Source: Paraburkholderia tagetis | Lineage (GTDB): Bacteria > Pseudomonadota > Gammaproteobacteria > Burkholderiales > Burkholderiaceae | Reading direction: 5' to 3' | DNA length: 64,000 bases | Assembly: GCF_022213065.1 (NCBI RefSeq) | Contig: NZ_JAKLJA010000005.1 | Coordinates: forward strand, 186,001 to 250,000 | Shown here: positions 17,415-26,400 of the stretch, piece by piece | How the letters are laid out: each line of letters opens with the position of its first letter | How positions within the stretch are numbered: position 1 is the first letter of the stretch | Notes under the pieces: generated by a model | Told to the model about the DNA's origin: nothing | The model's input: the letters and a program-made list of their open reading frames with translations, nothing else | Database searches by the model: none | Program-made: the position numbers and the translations under genes

Positions 17415-17446
17415 ATTGTTGACAATATTTATGTCCAAACTAGGAT
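17415..17446 (+). promoter_or_regulatory. GntR-gene promoter overlapped by a palindromic operator
   Basis: TTGACA (17419-17424), 16 bases, then TAGGAT (17441-17446) resembles a sigma-70 promoter 23 bases before the GntR start. The -35 box sits inside ATTGT-TG-ACAAT (17415-17426), a palindrome of the ATTGTNNACAAT kind often bound by FCD-type GntR regulators. Binding there would block the gene's own promoter. Confidence 0.55.
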
Positions 17447-17468
17447 ACTCAACATCAAGGTGAGAGAC

Positions 17469-18191
17469 ATGCGAAACGCCGATACCGAAGCCGACGCGAC
17501 CGGCACGAAACCCGAGGCCATTGCCGCGCGCATCCGCGCCGCGATCCTCGAACATCGTTTGCCGCCTGGCGCGAAGCTCACGGAAGCGCAGTTGTGTGAA
17601 GTGTTCAATGTGAAGCGTGGGCCGATCCGGCAGGCCCTCTCGCTGCTGGCCGGCGATCATCTCGTCGATCTGGAGCCGAACCGTGGCGCCTTTGTGGCAA
17701 GCCCGTCGCTCCAGGAGGTGCACGAGGTGTTCGAGATGCGGCGCATCATCGAGCTCGCGGTGGTGGAGCGCATTTGTAGCGCGCAGCACGGCAGCCGGAG
17801 GCTGAAGGGTATTAGCGAGACCATCCGGCGCGAGCGCAGGGCCTTCGAAGGACGCGACTTTCCGGCCTGGATTCGTCTGTCGGGCGAATTCCATACCGAA
17901 CTGGCGGCGCTGACCGGCAATACGGTGCTGTGCGATTGCCTGAACGGCCTCGTGGCGCGCTCGACGCTGATTTCCGCGCTCTACGAGTCGCCGGGACGCA
18001 GCCCGTGCTCGTTCGACGACCACGAAACGATTATCGCGGCGCTGGAGGCCGGGCAGGCAGAGGAAGCCGCCGCATTGATGACGCGGCATCTGCAGGGCGT
18101 CGAGCTGAGGATGCTTGACCGTCCGGCGGGCGCCTCGGTGGACCTGCAGGACGTGTTTGGCACGCGTGCCGCAGCCACGGCCGGGCGTTGA
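17469..18191 (+). CDS. GntR-family (FCD) transcriptional regulator of ureide genes
   Basis: 240-residue regulator: an N-terminal winged HTH (about residues 15-75, with LPPGAKLTEAQLCEVFNV and KRGPIRQALSLLAGD) and a C-terminal FCD ligand domain (about 85-220, with EVFEMRRIIELAVVERI and LSGEFHTELAALTGN), whose His residues usually bind a metal and an acid ligand. ATG 17469 follows AAGGTGAG; a GTG at 17460 is also in frame. It heads a co-directional run of permease, racemase, puuE, uraD and allA genes, so it most likely controls allantoin/ureide use. Overlapping operator and promoter at 17415 suggest autoregulation. Confidence 0.92.
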   Translation: MRNADTEADATGTKPEAIAARIRAAILEHRLPPGAKLTEAQLCEVFNVKRGPIRQALSLLAGDHLVDLEPNRGAFVASPSLQEVHEVFEMRRIIELAVVERICSAQHGSRRLKGISETIRRERRAFEGRDFPAWIRLSGEFHTELAALTGNTVLCDCLNGLVARSTLISALYESPGRSPCSFDDHETIIAALEAGQAEEAAALMTRHLQGVELRMLDRPAGASVDLQDVFGTRAAATAGR

Positions 18192-18602
18192 GGAAGGGCC
18201 GAGCGGCTTTGCACCGGCGCTGAGCAGCATGGCGCCGGGCAGAAACGAAAACTGAAGCATCACGGCGGCGTTTGCTCGAAGGGCGGACGCGCCGGGCAGG
18301 ACTGAACTGGAGACACGCGCGGCGGGGCGCAACGCCGGCCGCGCGCGAGAGAAAAGATCGATGTGGCAGTGGGCGCCGCGAGGGCGCCCGACGGGCAGGG
18401 GGCACGGCGAGCAGGGCGCGCGCAGGCGCGACCGGCATGGTGCTACGGGCGTCGAGCCAGACGCCGGGAGGGCGGAGCCCTCGAACCCCTAGTCAGAGCC
18501 ATCCGCAGACATCGCGGCAGCCGCAATACGCGGCGCGGCACGCGTTTCGAGGCGTTTCAAGCGTCTTTTTTCCGTCGGCGTATCCATCCCAAGGAGCGGA
18601 TC
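18192..18602 (+). other. 411-base gap before the NCS1 permease gene
   Basis: GC-rich spacer between the GntR and permease genes. I see no convincing coding frame, no known riboswitch fold and no clear terminator. AAGGAG at 18592-18597 is the ribosome site of the permease. Confidence 0.5.
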
Positions 18603-20117
18603 ATGGCTCAGTTCAGCGCGTCACCAGGCAGTCCGGCAGTGCCCACGTTCGATTCATCCGAGAGCAGCCAAGCGGCAGACAGCATGCAGCTACCGGCCGG
18701 CTACAGCGAGCGCCTCTACAACCACGATCTCGCACCGCTCAAGGAGCAGACGTGGGGCGCCTATAACATCTTCGCGTTCTGGATGTCCGACGTGCACAGC
18801 GTCGGCGGCTATGTGTTCGCGGGCAGTCTCTTCGCGCTCGGGCTCACGAGCTGGCAGGTGCTGCTGGTACTGATCGTCGGCATTACGATCGTCAACGTGC
18901 TCTGCAATCTCATCGCGCGGCCCAGCCAGCGCCACGGTGTGCCCTATCCGGTTGCGTGCCGGGGCACCTTCGGCGTGCTCGGCGCGAACATTCCTGCCGT
19001 GATCCGCGGCCTCATCGCAGTCGCATGGTACGGAATCCAAACTTATCTTGCATCGAGTGCGCTTGTGATCGTCGTGCTCAAGTTCGTGCCTCAGTTGATG
19101 CCCTACGCGGACGTGCACAAGCACGGCATGCTCGGCCTCTCGGCCATGGGCTGGGCCGGCTTCATGACGCTGTGGGTGCTGCAGGCGCTGGTGTTCTGGA
19201 ACGGCATGGAGACCATCAAGAAGTTCATCGACTTCGCAGGCCCGGCCGTCTATGCCGTGATGTTCATTCTCGCCGGCTACATGGTGTATCGCGCGGGCTG
19301 GCACAACATCGGCCTGAATCTCGGTGGCGTGAAGTATCACGGCACGGAAGTGATCCCGGTGATGATTACCGCAGTTTCGCTCGTGGTGTCGTATTTTTCG
19401 GGGCCGATGCTCAATTTCGGCGACTTCTCGCGCTACGGCAAATCGCTCAAGAGCGTGCATCGCGGCAACTTCTGGGGCTTGCCCGTCAACTTCCTCGCGT
19501 TCTCGATCGTCACGGTGATCACGACGTCGGCCACGCTGCCTGTGTTCGGACAACTGATTACCGATCCCGTTGAAACAGTGAGCCGCATCGATCACCCGAC
19601 GGCCGTCATTCTCGGCGCGCTGACGTTCACGATTGCAACCATCGGCATCAATATCGTCGCGAACTTCGTTTCGCCGGCGTTCGACTTCTCGAATGTCGCG
19701 CCGCGCCTCATCAGCTGGCGTGCGGGTGGCATGCTTGCGGCAGTGGCCTCGATTTTCATCACGCCGTGGAATCTCTTCAACAACCCCGCCGTGATTCACT
19801 ACACGCTCGATGTGCTGGGTGCCTTCATCGGGCCTTTGTATGGTGTCCTGATCGTTGACTTCTATCTCGTGAAGCGTGGCCGTCTTGCCGTCGACGATCT
19901 CTATACCGTCTCGCCGAAGGGCGCGTACTGGTACAGCAACGGCGTGAACTGGCGTGCGGTGTCGGCGCTGCTGCCCGCTGCCGTCATTGCGGTCCTCTGC
20001 GTGATGCTGCCGGCGCTTGACGGCGCGGCGAACTTCTCGTGGTTCATCGGCGCGGGACTCGGCGCGCTGTTCTACCGCGTCTTGACGGTGGGTGAACGTG
20101 CACGGGCACGGGCGTAA
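18603..20117 (+). CDS. NCS1-family nucleobase/allantoin permease
   Basis: 504-residue inner-membrane transporter with about 12 hydrophobic segments. The N-terminal LYNHDLAPLKEQTWGAYNIFAFW and the PSQRHGVPYPVACRGTFGVLGAN loop are signatures of the NCS1 (uracil, allantoin, hydantoin) symporter family. ATG 18603 follows AAGGAG by five bases. It is 35 bases from the allantoin/hydantoin racemase gene and upstream of puuE, which makes allantoin the most likely cargo; uracil or hydantoin cannot be excluded by sequence alone. Confidence 0.92.
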   Translation: MAQFSASPGSPAVPTFDSSESSQAADSMQLPAGYSERLYNHDLAPLKEQTWGAYNIFAFWMSDVHSVGGYVFAGSLFALGLTSWQVLLVLIVGITIVNVLCNLIARPSQRHGVPYPVACRGTFGVLGANIPAVIRGLIAVAWYGIQTYLASSALVIVVLKFVPQLMPYADVHKHGMLGLSAMGWAGFMTLWVLQALVFWNGMETIKKFIDFAGPAVYAVMFILAGYMVYRAGWHNIGLNLGGVKYHGTEVIPVMITAVSLVVSYFSGPMLNFGDFSRYGKSLKSVHRGNFWGLPVNFLAFSIVTVITTSATLPVFGQLITDPVETVSRIDHPTAVILGALTFTIATIGINIVANFVSPAFDFSNVAPRLISWRAGGMLAAVASIFITPWNLFNNPAVIHYTLDVLGAFIGPLYGVLIVDFYLVKRGRLAVDDLYTVSPKGAYWYSNGVNWRAVSALLPAAVIAVLCVMLPALDGAANFSWFIGAGLGALFYRVLTVGERARARA

Positions 20118-20152
20118 TACCAAACAAGCTACGAAACGAGCAGAGAACTGAC

Positions 20153-20941
20153 ATGCGTATCAAGTTGATTAATCCGAACACCACGCAGCGCATGACGGCT
20201 GCGATGGGGCAGTGCGCGCGCGCGGTGGCTGCGGCGAGCACCGAGATCGTCGCGGTGAGCCCGACGATGGGACCGCCCTCGATCGAAGGCTACTACGACG
20301 AGGCGCTTGCGACGCCCGGTCTGCTCGCGGAGGTGGAGGCGGGCGAGCGCGAGGGCTTCGACGGCTACGTGATCGCCTGTTTCGGCGACCCGGGACTGTA
20401 CGCGGCGCGCGAACTGGCGCGCGGGCCGGTGGTAGGCATTGCCGAAGCGGCCATGCACGCGGCGAGCGTGCTTGCGCCTGGATTTTCGGTCGTGACCACG
20501 CTCTCGCGCACCAAGGCGATGGCGTGGCACCTCGCTGAACGCTACGGCATGAGCCGCTTTTGCCGCAACGTGCGGGCGATCGACGTGGCCGTGCTCGAAC
20601 TCGACGAGCCGGGCTCGGCCGCGCGCCGGGCGATCGTCGATGAGTGCCGCCGCGCGCTCGACGAAGACGGCGCGGACGCGATCGTGCTCGGCTGCGCGGG
20701 CATGACGAGTCTGTGCGCGCAGGTGGAGGAGGCGCTCGGCGTGCCGGTGGTGGATGGCGTGACGGCTGCGGTGAAGTGGGTGGAGGCACTGGTCTCGCTG
20801 CGCCTCGCAACGGCCAAGCGGGGCGACTTCGCGCGCCCCCTCGCGAAGCGCTACGATGGCGAATTCGCGCACTTCAGCCCGACCAATGCGGCGAGTGTCA
20901 CCGAAACGCCGCCGCCGGTACGGCCCCTACGGTACGGGTAA
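20153..20941 (+). CDS. Allantoin/hydantoin racemase (Asp/Glu racemase superfamily)
   Basis: 262-residue enzyme of the HyuE/HpxA family that racemises allantoin or 5-substituted hydantoins. It opens with IKLINPNTTQRMT, typical of the family. The two catalytic cysteines are in ACFGDPG (about residue 80) and GCAGM (about 184). Its C-terminal 30 residues are Pro- and Ser-rich and probably disordered. Placed between the NCS1 permease and puuE, it would supply the allantoin enantiomer that the allantoinase prefers. Confidence 0.88.
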   Translation: MRIKLINPNTTQRMTAAMGQCARAVAAASTEIVAVSPTMGPPSIEGYYDEALATPGLLAEVEAGEREGFDGYVIACFGDPGLYAARELARGPVVGIAEAAMHAASVLAPGFSVVTTLSRTKAMAWHLAERYGMSRFCRNVRAIDVAVLELDEPGSAARRAIVDECRRALDEDGADAIVLGCAGMTSLCAQVEEALGVPVVDGVTAAVKWVEALVSLRLATAKRGDFARPLAKRYDGEFAHFSPTNAASVTETPPPVRPLRYG

Positions 20942-21197
20942 ACACGCAAAACGCGCTCCGCCGCACCAGGCGGGGCGTGCCCGGCACATAACCCTCGCTT
21001 GACCCGTACTATCTGTCGGCGCGTATGGGCGCGCCGGAGTGATTTAGCTACACTGGGCCGATCCTGAAAACGGTATGACCCGGCGTAACGCAAAGCCTTG
21101 TGGCGCAAGGATTTCAGCCGGTTCAGCCGCTTTCCGCCAGTGCGGGTTGCCCGCGCGGTTTTTACGTTTCGTTATCCATTCGAAAGATTCGACCAGC

Positions 21198-22157
21198 ATG
21201 CCACTCGATCCCCAATATCCACGCGATCTGATCGGTTACGGCCGGCATCCGGTGCAGGCCAACTGGCCCGGTCAGGCGCGCGTCGCGGTGCAGTTCGTGC
21301 TCAATTACGAAGAGGGCGGTGAGAACTGCGTGCTCCACGGCGACCCGGCCTCCGAGCAATTCCTCTCCGAGATCGTTGGCGCCGCCGCCTATCCGGCGCG
21401 TCACATGAGCATGGAGTCGATCTACGAATACGGCTCGCGCGTGGGCGTGTGGCGCATTCTGCGCGAATTCGAAAAGCGCGGCCTGCCGCTCACCGTGTTC
21501 GGTGTCGGCATGGCAATCGAGCGCCATCCCGAAGTGGCGCGCGCGTTCGTCGAGCTCGGTCATGAGATCGCTTGCCACGGGTATCGCTGGATCCACTATC
21601 AGGACGCAACGCCCGAACTCGAAGCCGAGCACATGAAGCTCGGCATGGAAGCGATCGAGCGCGTGACGGGCGTGCGGCCGTCAGGCTGGTACACCGGCCG
21701 CGACAGCCCCAATACGCATCGCCTCGTGGCGGAGCACGGCGGCTTCCTCTACGACTCCGACTATTACGGCGACGACCTGCCGTTCTGGATGGATGTCGAA
21801 GTCACCGGCGGCAAGCGCGTGCCGCAACTGATCGTGCCTTATACGCTCGACACGAACGACATGCGCTTTGCGACGCCGCAGGGCTACAACACGGCGGATC
21901 ACTTCTTCACCTACCTGCGCGATGCGTTCGACGTGCTCTACGCAGAAGGCGACGAAGCGCCGAAGATGCTTTCGATCGGCATGCACTGCCGTTTGCTCGG
22001 CCGCCCGGGGCGGTTCCGCGCACTGCAACGCTTCCTCGATCACATCGAACAACACGACCGCGTGTGGGTTACGCGTCGTGTCGACATCGCGCGCCACTGG
22101 CACGAGAAACATCCCTATCAACCGCAGCAGAACGACCACCGCGGGGCCGCCGCATGA
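21198..22157 (+). CDS. puuE: Allantoinase, PuuE polysaccharide-deacetylase type
   Basis: 319-residue cofactor-independent allantoinase that hydrolyses allantoin to allantoate. It belongs to the polysaccharide-deacetylase-like (NodB) fold, not the classical amidohydrolase AllB. Seen are YPRDLIGYGRHP, VQFVLNYEEGGENCVLHGD, HMSMESIYEYGSR and GHEIACHGYRW, all diagnostic of PuuE. I chose ATG 21198, where family sequence begins; upstream in-frame codons to 21075 do not match. Its stop overlaps the uraD start (ATGA). Confidence 0.94.
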   Translation: MPLDPQYPRDLIGYGRHPVQANWPGQARVAVQFVLNYEEGGENCVLHGDPASEQFLSEIVGAAAYPARHMSMESIYEYGSRVGVWRILREFEKRGLPLTVFGVGMAIERHPEVARAFVELGHEIACHGYRWIHYQDATPELEAEHMKLGMEAIERVTGVRPSGWYTGRDSPNTHRLVAEHGGFLYDSDYYGDDLPFWMDVEVTGGKRVPQLIVPYTLDTNDMRFATPQGYNTADHFFTYLRDAFDVLYAEGDEAPKMLSIGMHCRLLGRPGRFRALQRFLDHIEQHDRVWVTRRVDIARHWHEKHPYQPQQNDHRGAAA

Positions 22158-22675
22158 AGGCAATGCAATACACCCTCGACCAGTTGAACAACGCCTCGGC
22201 CGACGCCTTCGTGGCGGCGCTTTCGGGCATCTTCGAGCACTCGCCCTGGGTGGCGGAAGCGGCGGCGCAGCAGCGCCCTTACACGAGCATCGACACGTTG
22301 CACAAGACGATGTCGGCTGCGGTGGAGACCGCGGGCGAAGCGAAGCAACTCGCACTCATCAACGCTCACCCGGAACTCGCGGGCAAGGCGGCAGTGCGCG
22401 GCGAGCTGACCGACGAATCGACGCGCGAGCAAAGCGGCGCAGGCCTGAACCTGTGCACGCAGGAAGAGTTCGACAGGCTTCAGGCGCTCAACAGCGCGTA
22501 TCGCGAGAAGTTCGGCTTTCCGTTCATTCTCGCGGTGCGCGGTTTCGATCGCCACGGCATCATCGCGAATTTCGAGTCGCGCGTGAACAACACCCGCGCC
22601 GACGAAATGCGCGCGAGTCTCGACCAGATCTACCGCATCGCGCGCTTCAGGCTCGACGAGCTGATCGACGCATGA
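22154..22675 (+). CDS. uraD: 2-oxo-4-hydroxy-4-carboxy-5-ureidoimidazoline (OHCU) decarboxylase
   Basis: 173-residue all-helical enzyme that decarboxylates OHCU to S-allantoin, the third step from urate. Motifs include FVAALSGIFEHSPWVAE, LALINAHPELAGKAA (the catalytic-region HPELAGK) and LNSAYREKFGFPFILAVRG with the terminal Arg-rich helix. ATG 22154 overlaps the puuE stop by four bases; ATG 22163 is an alternative. It works with uraH (35678-36031) and puuD (34290-35483) on the far side of the adhesin/export block. Confidence 0.94.
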   Translation: MKAMQYTLDQLNNASADAFVAALSGIFEHSPWVAEAAAQQRPYTSIDTLHKTMSAAVETAGEAKQLALINAHPELAGKAAVRGELTDESTREQSGAGLNLCTQEEFDRLQALNSAYREKFGFPFILAVRGFDRHGIIANFESRVNNTRADEMRASLDQIYRIARFRLDELIDA

Positions 22676-22832
22676 GATTGACGCCGCGCCTCGCGTTTAG
22701 CGAAGGCGCGGCGCCGTTTTGATCTAACCAAAAGACACGAAGGCACTCTCGATCCTGGCGCGCTCACGAATGGCAGCGTCTCGCGCGTGCGTCCGCAGGG
22801 CACGCTCGCTTGAGTGCGGTAACGAGGTGAAT

Positions 22833-23369
22833 ATGAGCGATATGACACAGGATCTTGGCATGACACTTGTGATCGAGCGGCTGACTCCCGAAGCATTCGC
22901 GCCGTTCGGCGATGTGATCGAGCTTGCGGGCGCGAAACAAATTCCGATCAACCTGGGCACGACGATCCGCTATCACGATCTCGCGAACGTGGACGTCACG
23001 GACGAGAACGGCCGCACGCTCGTCAATCTTTTCCGTGGGCAGCCGCGTGTGTTGCCGTTCGAGATCAAGATGCTCGAGCGGCATCCGCTGGGCAGCCAGG
23101 CATTCATACCGCTCAACGACAAGCCGTATCTCGTCGTCGTGGCGCCGGCGGGCGACCTGGACGTCACGAAGATTCGCGCGTTCGTTTCGCATGGCTGGCA
23201 AGGCGTGAACTACGCCAAGGGTGTCTGGCATCACCCGTTGATCGCGCTGGGCGAAGTGAGCGACTTCATCGTCGTCGATCGCGGCGGGGATGGCTTGAAC
23301 CTCAACGAACAGGATCTGCCAGAGTCGTTCTGGTTGACCGAAGAGGCGATGGCGGCCGCTCAGCGTTGA
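22833..23369 (+). CDS. allA: Ureidoglycolate lyase
   Basis: 178-residue cupin-like enzyme that splits ureidoglycolate to glyoxylate and urea, the end of the ureide pathway. Family sequence starts with [19 protein letters not shown], then [30 protein letters not shown], and [21 protein letters not shown] near the end. ATG 22833 is preceded by AGGTG; ATG 22860 is a second possibility that better matches the usual length of about 165. A symmetric terminator follows at 23398. Confidence 0.94.
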   Translation: MSDMTQDLGMTLVIERLTPEAFAPFGDVIELAGAKQIPINLGTTIRYHDLANVDVTDENGRTLVNLFRGQPRVLPFEIKMLERHPLGSQAFIPLNDKPYLVVVAPAGDLDVTKIRAFVSHGWQGVNYAKGVWHHPLIALGEVSDFIVVDRGGDGLNLNEQDLPESFWLTEEAMAAAQR

Positions 23370-23397
23370 TGCTCTGACACATCGAGCTTCGCGAACG

Positions 23398-23421
23398 AAA
23401 AAGCCAAGGCCGTGGCTTTTT
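23398..23421. terminator. Bidirectional terminator between allA and the adhesin gene
   Basis: Perfect nine-base stem AAAAAGCCA (23398-23406) with TGGCTTTTT (23413-23421) and a six-base loop. A-run on one side and T-run on the other let it end allA on the plus strand and the adhesin gene on the minus strand. Confidence 0.85.
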
Positions 23422-23480
23422 GCATTTGAAGAGGCACGCGCGTCAGCGACGTGCCCCCGGTCATGCCTGGTTAGCGAGGA

Positions 23481-26400
23481 TCAGAACTCGTAACCGACCT
23501 GAGCGCGTGCTGCCGTGTTACCGGTACTCGTGACGGAAACGCCGCCGTTGACGAGCCAGTGCATGTTCGTCGAGCGATACGTCACGCCGACGGCTGCCGC
23601 ACTGCCGCCCATGTAGTAGCCGCCACCGGCCGCGACCACTGCGCGCCCCGGACCCGAAGGCGTCAGGTTCGGCATGGCCATTGCCGCGGCCACACCCGCG
23701 TACGCGTTCTTCGAAACCGTGTTGATCGAGTTTTGCAGATTGCCGATCTGCTGGCCGAACGCGTTCGATTGCTGCGTCATCGCGTTGTTCAACTGGTTCA
23801 GGTTGACCGCGTCGGTACCCGACGTGCCGGCAGCCACGTTGACGATCTGGCGCTCGGAGCCTTCGGCACCGACCGACACCGCGTTGTCGCGGTTCGCGAT
23901 CGAGTTGGCGCCGATTGCCACGGCATTGTTCGCCGATGCATTGGCCTTGTCGCCGATCGCGGTCGAGTTCGCGCCCGTCGCGACGGCGCCTCCGCCGACC
24001 GCAAGCGATTGCATGCCCGAGGCTGCCGCGACACCGCTCGTCGAGTTGACCGAGGTTGCCGTGGAGCCGCCCGTGCCGATATTCTGCAGCGCCTGGTTGA
24101 GGCTCGCGACTTGCTGGTTCGTGGCGTAGAGCTGCTGGCCGGTCACCGCGTCCGTGCTGTCCAGAGAGAGGGCGCCGTTCGAAAGGCCGCTCAAGCTGAC
24201 GTTGCCGCCGCTCGTGCTGCTCAACGTCACGCTCGAGTGATCAGCGGTGTCGTAATGGAGCGCCTCGGCGTCGGTCGAACCGGTCGCGGTGTCGGCCGGG
24301 CTCGTTGCGGCGAAATTCGCCACCGCGGCTTCGGCGGTGCTGCTGCCTGCGCCTGCGCCGAGCAGCGTGCGCGATGCGGCGACCATGCGCGTCGTGGACG
24401 AAGCCGCAGTCGGGCTTGAGGTGCTCTCGACAGCCACAGGCGCGTTCGCGTCCGTAGCCGCCAGCGCGGCAATCTCGGCCGTGTTCTTCTGCACACGGTT
24501 GTCGAGATTAGCGATTGCGTCGCCCACCGTATTCACGGTCGTGCCGCCCACGGAGTAGGAGGGCGCGATAAGGCCGCCGACCGAATTGATTCCGGCGCCG
24601 CCGCCCAGTGCCGCTGCCACGCTGCGCAATTGCCCGACGTTGACCGCGTCGGTATCGCCCTGGCCCGCGGCCAGATTGACGATACGGCGCGTGTTGGCGC
24701 CGTTCTGAACCGTATAGGCCTGGCCATTTGCGTCATAGGCGACATACGAGCTCGTGCCGTCGTTGCCGACCGAGACCGTGTTCTGCTGGTTAGCCACCGA
24801 GCCGGCGCCAATCGCCACCGCGTCCCTTGCGCTCGCATAGGCCTGCACGCCGAGCGCGACGCCGTTCGAGGCGGGCGTATAGGCATTTGAGCCGATAGCG
24901 ATGGCGCCGGCGCCGATTGCACGCGCGGCGTCGGACGGGCCTTGCGAGCCGGAGCTGTCCGCGAGGCCTGCGACCTGCGAGTAGTACGCCGCTGTCGTAT
25001 AGCTCCGCGTGAGGCCGGTCGAGTTGACACCGGAGGTGCCGTTCGCGGCGTCTGCCGCCGATGCGCGCATCGGGAGGGACATGAGGCCACCGCCGGTTGC
25101 CGCACTGACGATGTCGTAGACCTGGCCGACGTTGGCGGCGTCCGTATCCACGATGCCGTCGGCCACATTGCTGATGACGGTGCCTTTGGGCAGGAACTGA
25201 GTGCGGTTGCCGTTGACGAAATACGGACTGTTGCCTTTACCCGGATCAAGGACGATTTGCGCGTTTTCCGTGCCGATGGTGTTCGGGACGTAGAGGACGG
25301 CGGGATTGCTCACGTTGCCGTTCGCATCCATGATGAAGCCGCCGTACGTATACGCGGTCGGATCCGTCGACGTTGCCTGCGCGCCCCAGCCAGCCGTGGC
25401 CAGCGTGTTGTGGATCCGCGTGATGTCGCTGTTGATGTTCGTGACATTCTCGGAGACGTCGTACAGCTGCGCGCCATTGACCGCATCCATGCTCGAAGCC
25501 GTCACGGCTCCCTGCGCCACGTTGACGAGCTTCGTGCCATTCGCGCCGCCAAGCGTAATCGAGCTCTTGTTCGAATCGTCGTATTGCACGAAGTTGGCAC
25601 TTTGCTGCGCGAGGCCGTCGAGCGCGGTATTGGTCGCGTACAACTGCGAGCCATTGACGGCATCGGTCGACGACGCGCTCAGGCGGCCGGCTGCGACGTT
25701 CGTGAGCGTACGTTCGTTGCCGACGCTGCCGATACTGATGGTGCTCGTCGGATTGCTGCCTGCGAAGGTGTAGTCCTGGCCCGCGATCGTTGCGCCCGTC
25801 GTGGCGACCGCGGCTGCCGTCGTGGAACCTGCTCCGAGTGCGACCGAGTCGTTGTGCGCGGCAGTGGCCCCGGCGCCGATGGCGAGCGCATTGTCGCCGC
25901 TGGCGAGTGCGTTCGCGCCGACGGCGATCGCGGCATTGCCGGTTGCGCCTTCGCCGCTGTAATTACCATCGTTCGGGTCGCTGTTGATGCCGATGTAGTG
26001 CGTCGACTTGCTATCGAATTGCTGGATGGCGTCATAGAGCTGCGAACCGTTGATGGCATCGGTGCTGCCAGCCGAGAGCTCGCCATCAGCCACGTTATGC
26101 AGTGCGACCGGCTTCATGGCACTTGCGCCACCGAGCGTTACTGATTCGTGTGCGGACGAATCGTAGACCACGGCATCGGCGAGCTTGCCGTTGATGTTGG
26201 TGATATCACCCTGGATGTTGGTGACGTTGCCAGCGAGGTTCGAGATGCTCGAGTTCGTGGCGTAGAGCTGGCCGCCGTTGACGGCGTCGGTGCTGCCAGC
26301 CGAGAGCTCGCCATCAGCCACGTTATGCAGTGCGACCGGCGTGCTTGCGTCTTTGCCACCGAGCGTCAGCGAATCGTGCGCGGACGAATCGTAGACCACG

